From Metarhizium brunneum (taxonomy: Eukaryota > Ascomycota > Sordariomycetes > Hypocreales > Clavicipitaceae), in the NCBI RefSeq assembly GCF_013426205.1, contig NC_089428.1, positions 1-64,000 on the forward strand: a stretch of DNA of 64,000 nt. The letters run 5' to 3'. The notes beneath the pieces were generated by a model, which was given only the letters and a program-made list of their open reading frames with translations, did no database searches and was not told the origin of the DNA. The stretch's first letter is position 1; each line of letters starts with the position of its first letter. This document shows, piece by piece, positions 11,101 to 23,295 of the stretch. The position numbers were made by a program, and so were the translations under genes.

Positions 11101-14022
11101 TCCGGTCGTTCAGGGGCACGAGGTCGATGGCATCCCGCTGTGCACTCCATCGGTCTACGCGGATATCTCCTTGACTCTAGGAACGTACCTTGTACAACGT
11201 TATCGCCCAAGCCAAGCTGGAAATCTCGTCGACGTGACCGATATGACCATTACCAAAGCCTTGATCTTGCGGGCTGGCCAAAAGCAGCAACTTCTCCAAG
11301 GGCACGCCCATGTTGATTGGTCAACCAATTCTGCCGTTGTGGTTTTCATGTCCTTTGACGTAAGTATATGTTATGTCCGGGGAGCTCATCTTCTTGTATA
11401 ATCATGAGCGCTAACGACTTGCAAACTCACTCCAAGCTACTTCTGACAGCCAATACAGAACAAACAAAAACTACAGGAGCATTCCCGTTGCCCGCTGCGC
11501 TTCAAAGACGGACCACCTCTCCAGAAGTCACTACAAAAGGGCGTGTCTAGAGTAACACAGCGGCTACAAGCTCTCCGAGACGGTGTCGGCCACGGCACCA
11601 CCGCCCGCTACAACCGGGCCATGGCCTATCGCGCCATCAGGCCGCTGGCTAGATTCCACCCAGACTACCGTGCCGTCGATGAGGCTATTCTCGACAGCGT
11701 CAAACTGGAGTGCTCTAGCCATCTCAACTTCACCACCTTGAAGAAGGGCGGCAAATTCCACACTCACCCGGCCGTCATTGATGCCCTGACACAGTCGTGC
11801 GGCTTCACCATGAACTGCAATGATAGCGCGGACCTAGACGAGGACATATATATGAACCATGGTTGGGGCTCGCTGCAGTTATTCGAAGACATCGATCTGC
11901 AAAAGTCTTACAGAACTTATACGCTCATGAAGGAAGGTATAGACAACATGTACCATGGAGATGTTGTAGTCTTGGATAACCATGACAAAGTCGTCGCATT
12001 CTTCGGGCAGATTACTGTTCGTTTACCCTGTTTTACCATTGTCTTTATCTCGTACGGACTCTAGCCAACTACAGTGGTAGATCCAACGCGTGCCACGCCG
12101 GGTATTGAAGGTAATACTGACCATTGAGAGTGGCGCCAAATCCCAGAGACAAGTTACGACAAGCCGGTCAGAAATCGCAACTATGAAGACTCCCACATCT
12201 GACCCGGCAAAGCCCATCATCCGGCATTCTAGCTCTGCTGCGGCTGTTCCGGATCCCGTCTCCGCAAAAGAAGATGCTGCTGCTCGTTCATCGCCTGCCT
12301 CTGGCGGATCGCAAACCCCGTCAGGTCTTGCGCGAGCACTTTCAATCATTGCTGAAGAAAGCGGGCTGGCTGTGACCGATCTGACAGACGGTACTGTCCT
12401 TGCCGACGCCGGTATCGACTCTCTGCTTGCCTTGACCATCTCGGCGCGCTTCAAAGAAGAATTAGACGTGGATCTGGACTTTAATGCCCTTTTCATTGAG
12501 TATCCCACCGTCGGTGAGCTCAAGACATTCGTCGGTAAAGTAACTTGTAGTACAGTCAGTTCTGCTGAAACATCGAACCCTACCTCCGGCGCAGCCGAAT
12601 ATGCGGATACCATCGTGTCGTCTTCCGCTTCTATGGCAGGAGGCAGCCTTGAGAAACATCAGGACGGCCCACTCGCTCAAAAAGTCGACGTCAACCGAGC
12701 TCTCCAAATAATTTCGGAGGAGGGCGGGGTAGCAATGGAAGATCTTACCAACGACACTGTCTTCTCCGATGCAGGTGTAGACTCTCTCCTCTCTCTGGTC
12801 ATTACGAGTCGGTTCCGGGACGAGCTTGGGCTCGGCATCCAACTGGAGTCATTGCTGCTGGAGTGCCCAACTGTGGGCGAACTGAAGGCATACTTGCTCG
12901 GAGGAGACTCTGACACTACACAAGCTGCCACACAATCATCTTCTCCTTTTCTTGTAGCTGCTGCGTCTCTCCCTACGACGGATACCAAGGTGTCCGAGAT
13001 TAGATCTGATCTACCGCCGAGGTCTCAAGAGGAAAGCAGTGCACTAACGGCTCGTCAAAATGCTGTCGATAGACTCGTTCGCAAGTATACGTCCGGATTC
13101 TCGGCACCGCAGTCAGTCCCTTCATCTTCGGCACCAACCGAAGAGGGTACAGTCGTTTTGGTGACTGGTGCGACAGGAAGCCTGGGATCTCACTTGGCGT
13201 ACATGCTGGCTCAGCGAGCTGACCTAAAGAGAGTTGTCTGCCTCAACCGTGAGAATAGAGGTGATGCATACACGCGACAGGTCAAGACGATGAGAGAGAA
13301 GGGGATTCGATTCCCAGAGACGCTCAAACCGAAGCTTCTTGTCTTGCAAGCATATACGTCCAAGCCCATGCTAGGCCTAGAGAGAAATACCTACGGAAAT
13401 CTAGTAGATTCTATTACCCATATCATCCATAACGCGTGGCCCATGAGTGGACAGCGAGCCCTGGACAGATTTGAGCCTCAGTTTCAAGTGATGCAGAATC
13501 TGATCCAGTTGTCATCCGACATTGCCAGCCGGCGTCTGTCCTCCTTCAAGGTCAGCTTCCAAATGGTGTCTTCAATAGGCGTTGTAGGTCTGTACGGCCT
13601 ACAGGACAGCAAGGAGCACAAGGACAAGACGAAGCCGACGGTGGTGCCTGAAGCAAGGCTCGGCATCGACTCGGTACTTCCCAACGGTTACGGGGAGGCA
13701 AAATGGGGATGCGAGCGGATGCTCGACGAGACGCTGCGCAAGCACCCAGACAGATGTCGTTGCAGGGTCCAAGAGCCACGGCTACTGGAACCCGATGGAG
13801 CACATCAGCTTCTTGGTCAAATTGTCGCAGACAGTCAAGGCTCTGCCAAACCTCGGTGGAACGGTGCGCTGGACTCCGGCCGAGGATGTGGCTGGTACGC
13901 TGATCGACCTTGTCCTGTCAGATCAGAAACGCGACCCCCATCCGTTCTATCACATAGACCACCCTGTTGGTCAGCCCTGGGCTCATGTGAATGCAATTCT
14001 CGCTGACAAAAAATTAATCTGA
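8170..14022 (+). pseudogene. Non-reducing polyketide synthase, KS-AT-PT-ACP-ACP-TD, broken
   Basis: The domains of a fungal non-reducing PKS are readable in order. The ketosynthase spans about 8170-9600, with active-site TACSS, VEMHGTGTQAG across an intron, and AKANIGH. The acyltransferase spans about 9860-10800, with TGQGAQYPGMG and GHSLGEY. The product-template domain spans about 11010-12100, with QGHEVDG His and HPAVIDAL Asp. Two acyl carrier proteins carry GIDSLL and GVDSLL. A terminal thioester-reductase domain carries VTGATGSLG and YGEAKWG. Introns are inferred at 9078-9174, 11360-11458 and 12017-12080. No methyltransferase is visible between ACP and reductase, and no starter-unit SAT domain lies upstream. 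In-frame stops lie in the KS at 8500, 8536, 8557 and 8611, and one lies before the AT at 9815. Near 13760 a frame break with apparent loss of residues separates the two halves of the reductase. The product would have been an aromatic aldehyde-type polyketide. The gene is almost certainly dead. Confidence 0.92.
8500..8940. other. RIP footprint inside the PKS ketosynthase
   Basis: A patch of about 440 bases in the KS switches from GC-balanced to A/T-rich coding sequence, then back. It contains four in-frame stops. Three are explainable as Trp or Gln/Arg codons hit by C-to-T or G-to-A change, judging from the usual residues at those places in non-reducing PKSs. Flanking KS sequence (8170-8499 and after 8940) looks unmutated. 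Confidence 0.75.
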
Positions 14023-14322
14023 AAAACCCTGACCCTTTTATCCTACTCCCACCTAAATTTTCAGGGTATTCGGGATGAATACCCTCCTAATAGTACCTAG
14101 GCACAAGAGCTCGTGATATAACTGAACAAGTATATATTCTCTAAGAGGGCTAGTAGAAGTGAAAAGCTTAATCCTAATACGAGAGGAAAAGAGCTAGCTA
14201 GAAGAAGGCAGCGTAATAATAATAATATATTGCCTTTATACTAAACCAGACATAACTGTGTAGGCCCAAACAGTATCCCTTAAAGCCAAGGATCTGTTAT
14301 CCGCGTATGTAAACCGTCTAGT

Positions 14323-14676
14323 TTAAATAAACTCCCAGGTACCATCAACGCGGCCAGGTTCATGGCTGCCAACAAGTGCCGTAAAAGCAGCGGGAGACAA
14401 GTCCAAAGAGCTGGAACTGCAGTCTTGGCAACTATCAACAATCGTAACCTCGGCAGACTTGTCCTCGTAATGGATGCGGAGCTTGCGGCCGCATAGTGTA
14501 GTACTAGGACCAAATCTGTCCTTGCTTATAGCAGCAACCATCTCGGTGTTGTCATGGGTCTCGCCGCAGGCAACAAGGCCGATATCATAGTGAGTAAATT
14601 GGCCGCTAATAGTTTGGGCTTTAGCGGTAAGAGTAAGGGCCAGGATAGCGGCGACAGCTGTAGTAATAGAATACAT
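14323..14676 (-). CDS. Small secreted double-psi beta-barrel (EG45/expansin-like) protein
   Basis: This is an intact 117-residue protein starting with the signal peptide MYSITTAVAAILALTLTAKA. The mature chain follows the short fungal DPBB pattern: G-x-F-T-H-Y, then LVACGETHDNTEMVAAIS, TLCGRKLRIHY, VTIVDSCQDC and LDLSPAAFTALV, ending GTWEFI. Four Cys residues sit at the positions usual for this family, and the Asp of VDSCxxC is the conserved barrel residue. Such proteins resemble barwin, plant kiwellin/EG45 and papain-inhibitor-like secreted fungal proteins, and are usually abundant extracellular proteins of unclear activity. It follows the PKS relic convergently, with about 300 bases of A/T-leaning DNA between them. 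The family is sure; the molecular role is not. Confidence 0.9.
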   Translation of the reverse strand: MYSITTAVAAILALTLTAKAQTISGQFTHYDIGLVACGETHDNTEMVAAISKDRFGPSTTLCGRKLRIHYEDKSAEVTIVDSCQDCSSSSLDLSPAAFTALVGSHEPGRVDGTWEFI

Positions 14677-17600
14677 TGTGCGAAGGACTTGGGCTTGGAT
14701 TCTTGAGAGGGAACTTGGTATAAATATATAAGTAGATAAGGATATTGTGAAGCGTTAGAGAAGATGCTGGGTCCTTTTATATACGGGTATACAGGTTTTT
14801 TGCTCCCCTAATAAATGCAATGCCAAGCTTGTAATACCTGATGCATTTCTCGGCAATAGCTTCTTAGTAGATACAATAAATACAATCGTTGTCTGGTGCA
14901 ATATTGGTCGGAATCCTGCAACGCCGGTTATTACTTGTGGTTGTGTTATGTTACACGGAAAAGGCCCAACAGATCGTGAAGCCCAACAAAAGGGCTTCAC
15001 GCCGATATAAGACTTGTTAGTTACACAGCTAGAACACGTGCCTGGGCAAGAACCCTAGGCCTAGGCGTTCCTTTTATGTATATAAAGTAATTACTCTTCT
15101 CTTTTTTCCTCTTAGCAACTCAGGACCTTTGATATTCTACGAGATTATTATTGAATTGAGCCCCTTTTGCTCTAAGCCCTCTTTGTGAGCCCCTGTCACA
15201 TGTTATGCGTTTAGTAGTATAGCATTTCGGCTTTATAAAATCTCCTGATTTTTGATACGTTCAAGCGGGGGTAAAGCTAAAGTGATCTAATTTGCCGGCC
15301 TAATATGGAATTGCAATATTAAAAGTTACCTGTTATGTGGATAAAGTAATAGCTAGTGCTATGGGCTGCGCAACTACTTGCCGCACCCACTTTTAGCTTC
15401 CGGTTAACGGGAATAAAGATAAAGCCGAACTGTAATGTACATCCAACCGATCTCTCGCGCCTGCTTGCTAGCTATTACGAGTTTTAATGTACGCTAAGCT
15501 TTCCTCGCCAGCTTAGTATATAAGCGTATATTTAATAAAGGTTTAAATATTAACTACTTACTAGTAAGATTAATAGATTTGACTAGAAGGCTAGCATAAA
15601 TAGTACTAATAAGCTTGCTAATTACTAATATCTCTATTACAGATCGTGTATTATTTCGACGCTAGCGCTTTAACCGGAGATAGCTTAAGTCCGGAATTAT
15701 ATATCCGACCAGCTGTTTTTCAGCCGAAGGCTGTGTATATATTAGTTCTTAAGTTTTTCCCGAACAAGAGACCTGCGGCCCCCTGTATTCGTGGGTTGGC
15801 CAATCTGCCGCCAGCGCCGATGTGCATGTTTGATAAGCTACTCAAACGACACGTTACTAATCTACCTGTATACTTTACATGGGAATACAACTTCTTCCCA
15901 TCCAAGTTTCTAAGCATAAAAAAAGTGCGACACCTACTTATATTGTCTGATATAGGGCTAAGCCATGCTTGCCAAGCGCGCTCTAAGCTTATACAAATTT
16001 AGTCTATGTGCGCATGAAATTGTCATATTATGAGACTTATTATTGGGACCCACAGTCACGTGCCAGGCACTACAAAGCTTACTGCTACGCCTGTGCACTT
16101 TAGCTACTTTTTCTCTCCTTGACACACACACAAAAGTCTCTCTTTATTAGCTTTATTATAATACATGCTTGTTATTTGCACCCTCGAGCTCTTATAACTT
16201 CGCTCGTAGACCCCTCCCGTGGTCCCTTACACTTATTGCTAACTAACCGACAGCTTAGTATGCGTTTTCTTTCATGATATAGCGGAAACTCAAGGTATGT
16301 CTCGGAAAAGTATTCCGACTACTATTGCCGTTACCATCCAGGTGGTGTACTAGGCCGGGCCTGGTACGGCCGGCCTGCACTCTGGCCTTTGGCACCTGGC
16401 CTACCGACCCGGAATCATCTATAAGCCCGAAATGCCGGATGCTAAACGTCGGCATTACATCCGCGGGTTTTCCAAATTAACCAATTCGCATTGGAAATTA
16501 TGCATTCCAGTGTGTAATTATCAAATTAACCGCCTTGGCGTTATGCGGGAGCACGATAAAGAAGGTTACAAACCTGGCCAAATAAAGAATTCCGCATTTA
16601 GATATTTAGATACAACTCTTTCTCTTAGAAGCGCAAGGCTTCTAATTAGGTGATAATTATTACAGGTATAAGCGGCTACGCGCTGGTAATTATAATCTTA
16701 TTCTTGCTTATTATTTAATCTATCTAGCTATAAATAACACACGCTTAAGTTAGTGTTAAGGCCTCTTTACGTGAGTTCTGTTTTAGCTACTGTTTAAAGC
16801 TGTCCCCTGGCTGCTGGCTCCGCCGCCCAAGACGGCGGTGGAAGCAACACTTTCACATCAAGCAGTCATGATTTCGATGTTGCTTGTAGCGTCCTACCTA
16901 CCAGGCGATTTCATTGCAAGGATCCAGGTTGACAGAACATCCTTGGACACCCGTACGAGCTATTGCCACTAAGTTCTCACTAGCATAGATTAAATTGAAC
17001 AGCGACGAAGTCCTTGTATTGAGACTATCTAGGGAGGGAAAACAGGCCCTTTTTATAGATATTATAGGTTATCTAGCAGGTTACCTAGAAAGTCATCTAT
17101 TGAGGGATTTTGCTATTGAAGGCCCGGCTTTAATAGGGTTGTAGCGCGAGCTTTTAGAGACTTTTAGTGGCTTCATTTCGGCAATACCGAATAATAGCAG
17201 CTTTCTTCCATTAAAAGAGGCCTGTGGCGTTGGTAGCAGGCTTTTTGGCGTTGACACCATGCATAAACCTCCCAATCACAAGGGACAGAAGTCTGATCTA
17301 GTCAGTAGATCAGGCTGTCTTGCCTCTACTCAAGAACGTAGAGTCTTTAAATGCTGTCGTAGAGAAGCAAGTGCTTTGACTAGACTCTTTAGAACATGAG
17401 GCCGGGGAGGCTGGGTTACGTGTGACGCGTGTAAAGATATTAGTAGATAGTTGTTGTGAGCAAGTGTCTAGTCTCGTGAATATCGCGACGGGGTTACAGG
17501 TAAGCTCAGAGATATAGTTTGCTGGGCTTGTGTCCTAACTTCAAACCCTCAGGGTCAATATTGCTTCTGTGAAGGAACAGGAGGATTTAGGGAATAAACA

Positions 17601-19771
17601 AAGTGACGGTACTTAGGAGAGGAAGTCCTGGAGTAGAAGCAGCCATCGCAGCAAAAGTAGTAGAGTATATAGTCGGTTTTTTTTAGTAGTTAGATGAGAT
17701 AGAGTTGTGAATAGCATCGTTATTTAATTTAGTTAGTAAATGGTCTTGTGACAAAGAAGGTATACTGTGACTTCCCCTGGCTACTAATAGAAACCTTGAA
17801 AAGAAGGACAGAGCTATAGATCCCGGCCCGTGCGGCCTGAGCACCAGCACCTCGAACAATCGCAGTGAGTAACGGTGTTGCAGAACGTGCAAAGTGACTT
17901 GACTGTCAATGAGTGTGGCCCTCCGTGTAAAGATAAGTGAATTCAGACCGTAGTTATCGCAGAGAATATGTGTGGCCCATAGTGTTTATGCACACTTGGC
18001 GCACAGAGGTATAAGTTATACTCTGACCATATAGGGGGGATGGGAAGGGTACTTTGAATAAAGTAAAAAAGTTGAAAAAGTTTGTGTGAAGAAACGAACG
18101 AAAATTAGTAGACAAAGGAGATACCGAGGGGCGAGGTACCCAGAGGGTGGGAACGAGCAGGGCGAGTGACATGAAGCCGTGGTAGAAGCCGCCCACTATG
18201 TTTGGTTAAGGCGGCCATACGGCCAACGGCCGGTATAAATGGAATTATTATTCAAGGAGGGATAGAAGTCGGCTCAGTCTTAACACGATTCATGAACGCT
18301 AGGGTTCTTTTTTGATGGTGTAACAAGCCGCATAACTCATGTGCTGGCTACCGAGTCGCGGCTTGAATACGAAATACAGCAGCGTGGTTTTTGTCGTTTC
18401 TACTTCGTGATTTTATTGCAGGTAGCTGGCCAGCCTCCCAACTTCTGATATCTATAATTTTATGACATCCAGAAATTACTCCAAGTTTGCTTGTTCAATT
18501 AAAACAGGCAGCCTTATCCGACAGTTGAGGCTCGTGGCCAATCGCGCTAAAGATCAATCCACAAACAGGTTATTGCGACGTCTGGGCGTGTACTCTGGAA
18601 CGACTTCGGGACGTCGCTCCAGCGGGAGCCAGTCTTTCCATGCCCCCCTTAGATGTGCGTCTTGGAGTCAAGGATAAAACAAAATTGCGTTTGCATAAAA
18701 TAGCAAATTATCTGTTCGCGTATGGCAATCGTGGAACTTATACTAGCCGGTTATAATACGGTCAACCCTGTGGAATAGAGATAAAATAGAACATTCTGAA
18801 TTGAAGCGAAAGAGCATAGGCAACAGTGCTCGCCAAAACACTACATGCCTCAAAGCCGAGGAGTCTCTGTGAGCTGACGTGTATTCAACAAAAGGTAGGT
18901 AACGTTACAGCAATAGATTGAGGTGGTTGCCTCAAATAGCCCCTGGGATTGTATACAAGGAAACCCTCATTCCTAATTTGTATAGGCGCTTCTCTACTCG
19001 TAGACACGTGTTCCATTCATGTATACAGATAATAAGTAGGTTATATCTTGGCAATTCCACGAACCCAGGTCTACCTTCCTGATTTGCTAGACTAGGCAAT
19101 AGCTAATAGGGATTAAGACGACATAAAGCTAGCTGGGATATTACCAATTGCTTACAGAGTTTGAACACATAAACCGTCCTAATCTAATATTCTGGACTTG
19201 ACTTGATACATTACGAAACGCACATAACTGCAACAAGAGCGCGAGCTATTGCGCGTGTTATGTTATGCAGGCTGGGATTTCAACACAGGACTTTATTTAT
19301 AAAGCAGGTCCTAGATAAACCTTGTCCCCTCTTCTTCTTCTCCTTCCTAGTAAGGCATGTACCATCGTACCAAGAGGTGAATAGCGATAAAAGCTAGTTT
19401 GAAACATGCCACCTACTATATAAATTGCGACGGTGGATATCTGTGGAGATGCCAAGTCATAGATTGGGTTGCAATAGCTTACAGGCGATATGCCTTGATT
19501 AGGCAGTCGCACAACTATTCTTGGTACACTAAGAATAACGCCGATTACCCCGCATAAATGTGCCATGTATTCTTACACTCGATTCTTTGCTGTAGTATAG
19601 CAAAGTGCCATGCTGGCCGTAGGCTAAGGAACAGAGTAAATCCAAATAAGTATATAAATACCCTTATTTAGTCTGGCAGTTGACAGCAGCATTCTGCACT
19701 CAACTCACTTCCAATATAGCTTTACACTTTCAAAGCCTTCAACCCCTTCTCACCTTTGTGTTTCGTTTAAT
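14677..19771. other. Five-kilobase intergenic stretch without recognisable genes
   Basis: This stretch was read in six frames. The longest open frames (about 60-120 codons, e.g. 15646-16002) show no family motif, signal peptide or consistent splice structure. The composition is moderately A/T-rich without the saturated RIP texture seen further right. No tRNA-like B box, rRNA, or transposon terminal repeat was recognised. The last 100 bases hold a TATAAATA-like sequence near 19652, a plausible promoter element for the downstream protease. Confidence 0.55.
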
Positions 19772-20896
19772 ATGGAGCTTACCAACTTTCTTGCCTTACT
19801 GGCAGTTATCCTGCCCGTCGCCTACGGTGCACCAACGCAGGCGGCAAGCCTGCACCCCCAGATTTTGGAGGCCATGAAGCGCGACTTGGGACTGAACGCC
19901 GAGCAGGCCACTGCTCGTGTGGCGCGGGAGATCCATGCCACCGATGTTATCGAACAGCTGCGCAGCTCAGTAGCGTTCGCTGGTGCTTGGATTAACGCGG
20001 ACGTGCTATACATCGGCATTACTGACCAAGCCTTGGCCGATGAGGTCACTGCTGCCGGCGCCACGCCGATTGTCATGACCAATAGCCTGTCCAAGCTGGA
20101 AAAGGCCAAGGAGGATCTTGATAAGATATTCATCGGCCGAGCCAACGCCCTGGAAACATCTTCGGACACTAGCTCTGGCATTGCATCGTATTTCGTTGAT
20201 GTCGCCGCCAACAAGCTCGTTATAGAGGCTCTCGCCGACAGTCACGGCTATGCTGAGCAACTAGCCTCGCAGGTTGGGCTTACGACCGAATTCCAGGTGC
20301 GGACTGTTGAGACGATGCCGACTACCATGGCCACGGTCCAGGGTGGCGATGTCTATTATATTAATAGAAGCTCCCGCTGCTCTGTTGGTTTCGCAGTAAC
20401 CACAGGTTTTGTGTCTGCTGGACACTGTGGAGGATCAGGAGCTTCAGCTACAACAAGTAGTGGTGAGGCCCTAGGAACCTTTTCGGGCTCCGTCTTCCCT
20501 GGCAGTGCCGACATGGCCTACGTCCGCACTGTAAGTGGAACAGTCCTTAGAGGCTACATCAACGGCTACGGTCAAGGGAGCTTTCCCGTCTCAGGAAGCT
20601 CCGAGGCTGCTGTTGGAGCTAGCATCTGCCGCTCCGGCTCAACCACTCAAGTCCACTGCGGCATAATTGGCGCCAAGGGCGCCACGGTTAACTACCCTCA
20701 AGGAGCTGTTTCGGGCCTCACTCGGACTAGCGTCTGCGCCGAGCCCGGCGACTCAGGCGGTTCTTTCTACTCCGGCTCCCAGGCGCAGGGTGTCACCTCG
20801 GGAGGCTCCGGCGACTGCAGCCGTGGAGGCACGACCTATTTCCAACCTGTTAATAGGATCCTCCAGACATATGGCCTTACCTTGGTCACGGCGTAG
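19772..20896 (+). CDS. Secreted chymotrypsin-like serine protease, streptogrisin/alpha-lytic type (S1)
   Basis: This is an intact, intronless 374-residue prepro-protease. The signal peptide is about residues 1-19 (ending VAYG-A). An alpha-lytic-type propeptide runs to about 186 and includes the FAGAWINADVLYIGITD strand pattern typical of that prodomain. The mature domain begins near VQGGDVYYIN and carries the triad H218 (SAGHCG), D247 (SADMAYV) and S328 (EPGDSGGS). Six Cys are spaced as three disulfides (203/219, 286/296, 322/349), as in streptogrisins. Enzymes of this subfamily are common in actinobacteria and sporadic in fungi. A Metarhizium chymotrypsin, CHY1, was proposed to come from an actinomycete by lateral transfer. 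It is expected to act outside the cell, cutting after hydrophobic residues. It has normal composition in a RIP-scarred neighbourhood and is likely functional. Confidence 0.93.
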   Translation: MELTNFLALLAVILPVAYGAPTQAASLHPQILEAMKRDLGLNAEQATARVAREIHATDVIEQLRSSVAFAGAWINADVLYIGITDQALADEVTAAGATPIVMTNSLSKLEKAKEDLDKIFIGRANALETSSDTSSGIASYFVDVAANKLVIEALADSHGYAEQLASQVGLTTEFQVRTVETMPTTMATVQGGDVYYINRSSRCSVGFAVTTGFVSAGHCGGSGASATTSSGEALGTFSGSVFPGSADMAYVRTVSGTVLRGYINGYGQGSFPVSGSSEAAVGASICRSGSTTQVHCGIIGAKGATVNYPQGAVSGLTRTSVCAEPGDSGGSFYSGSQAQGVTSGGSGDCSRGGTTYFQPVNRILQTYGLTLVTA

Positions 20897-21103
20897 GTCG
20901 GTAGCTAGTTATCACAGAATCTCTAAAGTAGTTAGGGAAGTTAGTAAATACAAGGCTAGCTAGTAAGAAAGTTTATATATAAAGTGCTTTACTTATCTTG
21001 TGAAGTAATATATATATATATATAAGGCTACTGAAAATTCTATACGTCGTCTTGGTGGCATATTTGATGTTGTCTGGGTGTCTGGGCTTCAAAAATTACC
21101 CTT

Positions 21104-21871
21104 TTGGGAGCCCCTGTACATGGCGCTAGCCCAATTGAGTTTTGGCGATCAAAGGAATCAATTGATGGCTTCGTAGACTTTTGCCATCAAGCCGCACACC
21201 TACTTGGGTGGGACATTGTGGCTGTTGTGCCCAATCTTACATATTTCTCAGGGGCATTATGCTTCCTATACCGTCTATGCGCCAATAATGATAAACTGTC
21301 TGGTCCTCGTCGGCTACCATTCTCGTCAGTAATGTGGGATGAGATGCAGGATATTGTGCTGGCTTGCAATCCGGCAATCGAGGATCTCATCATGGCCTCG
21401 AGACACAAGGCAATGCGTCACATCGCCGCAAATTTTAGCCGGTACCAGTCGCAGCTGACAGCCAAGCTCCAGAGCGCCGCTTCGAAGGTCCCTGTCTCGT
21501 CGGATCTTTGGACATCTCCACATCGACACGGTGTTCTGGCGATCTGTGCAAGGTGGGTTGACGAGGATTACCAGCCCAGAGGAGCCCTTCTTGGTCTGCA
21601 GGAGATCAGGCACAGCCATTCTGGTGAACACCAATCTCGACTCCTCTTCGTAATCCTTGAACTGTATGGGGTCACAAAACAGCTCGGCTGTCACACAGGC
21701 GATAATGCCACGTCCAACGACACCGGTTTGTAACATTTGTTAATCCGGATAAAGCGGGATCTTAAGGTGTGGCTTGTGCTCGATACTACTCGTGCCGCAT
21801 TCTCTTTATTATTCGTCCAACCTGCGCAATATCAACTGGGACCCGAAACGTCACCGCATCCGCGCCGCCTG
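21104..21871 (+). pseudogene. hAT-superfamily transposase fragment
   Basis: An open frame at 21104-21733 encodes the middle part of a fungal hAT transposase. It contains SSDLWTSPHRHGVLAICA with the first conserved Asp, followed by the pattern GLQEIRHSHSGEH and TGDNATSND. A stop at 21731 ends the frame. About 90 bases later another frame (21821-21871) resumes with INWDPKRHRIR, the segment that normally follows shortly after the TGDNATSND motif in this family. The Cys-x-x-His region and the C-terminal dimerisation domain are absent. The N-terminal BED finger was not found either. It is an immobile relic. Confidence 0.8.
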
Positions 21872-21957
21872 ACGCCGCCCGACACTTCTCAGCCAAAATA
21901 ATCACTTCCTAAAAACCACAAACATCGCAAAGCAACAAGAGATATCAAGGGTCCAGC

Positions 21958-23295
21958 ATGTCTCAATATAGCAAAAGCAGCAGGCTCCTCGACCTTCCAT
22001 GGGAACTCCGCCGCCCTATCATTGTCCAGGTGTTGCGGCGCGGACGTAAAAGTGAGCCTACCTTCAACCGAAAGCTTATCGAGAGCCGGGTGCGCTTGCG
22101 TAATTGTTTTGATGACGACTTTCCCAAGACGACAAATCTCTATGTTTAGAGACACAAGAATCGATATCTGCACGGTAATGCCTTGCGAACTACTAACCGC
22201 CAACTTCGCTACGAAACCAATTTATTGATTGAGGAAGAAATCAAGTCGGGCAATATTGAAATTCCATTTGTTTTGGATGTTATGATTGTTAAAGACGTTG
22301 GCGTCTTTCCTACCTGGATGAGCTTCCCTTATCGACCGGAGCATCTCAAGATGCTAACCATTAATCTACGTATTGTTCGGCCGGGAACGAGCGTTGTACC
22401 AGATGAGTGGATCAAAGTGGCCAGATATGAAGAAAAGGAATATTCTCGCCGGGACAATTCTCCCGCCAATTGGAATATCATTATGGCTGTTGCCCTGTAT
22501 GCTTTCGGTTGCTTCTCAGTAAAGCCGGATTCCGCGCAACCTGCCGTCCAACACAACAGCCAGCCAGCTATCGCCGAAGACGCAACACCTGCTACGCAAC
22601 AGGCTGCTAGCAATAAAGCGAATAATACTCGACCACCGAAACCAAACGCCAAAAAGCCCAAATTCCCTATACGGCCGAATCTTGCGCATCATCAGAGCAT
22701 CGTTCCCAACGCATATCTTCTCCCATCTGCGTCCTATGTTACCGATAAACTGTTCATCGACTTCAAAGAACCCGAATACGATGTCAACAACAAACCTATT
22801 CCTCCAGGGGTAGACGATAGTCGCGAGAAAAATCCATTCTACAAAGAAGGCTATATCCAATTTGGCCGGGAAGTCTTCAAGGACTACAGCATTCAGTGGA
22901 AGGATAACGACGAAATCGAGGAGGACGAGCGTTTACTTTCGCGGGGCACTTTTGCTTGCTATCAGCTTGAGGAGAGACTATGTGGAATCCTCTGTGAAGT
23001 GGATTCGAGTCAGTCAAAGTACCTCGTCTACCTCAGAATGCTGGCACGCAGTGTTGGGGAGCTGAGATATTCCGGCTGTGAGAAACCGGAGATGCAATTG
23101 GTGGACAAGCATCCTTCCTTTTGGGCTGATATGAGCTATGCTTTGGACGACACAACTCTCGAGGGGGGATATACCGAGGCAAAAATTGAGCACGACTTAA
23201 TTGAAGAGATGGATCACGGCTGTTCTGACGTTGTAGACAGCTTGCGTACTATCCAAATCAGAAGATCTCACGGCTGGGTCAAAGATGATGACTAG
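21958..23295 (+). pseudogene. F-box-like protein gene interrupted by one in-frame TAG
   Basis: The frame opens at ATG 21958 with LLDLPWELRRPIIVQVL, the LPxExR-type helix that starts many fungal F-box-like proteins. It runs through to 23295 in one frame of 446 codons except for a single TAG at 22147-22149. Sequence on both sides of that stop is continuous with the family's common layout, in which TNRQLRYET follows a few dozen residues after the first helix. A CAG-to-TAG transition would explain the break. The rest has no recognised domain: a low-complexity Pro/Ala/Lys linker at about residues 185-240 is followed by an acidic C-terminal half. Alternatives are translation only from a downstream ATG near 22183, or readthrough. 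No intron with good splice sites removes the stop. Confidence 0.65.

Noticed and set aside
15646..16002. 118-codon open frame on the plus strand
   Set aside because: No motif, signal peptide, sensible splice context or codon bias. Surrounded by similar chance frames.
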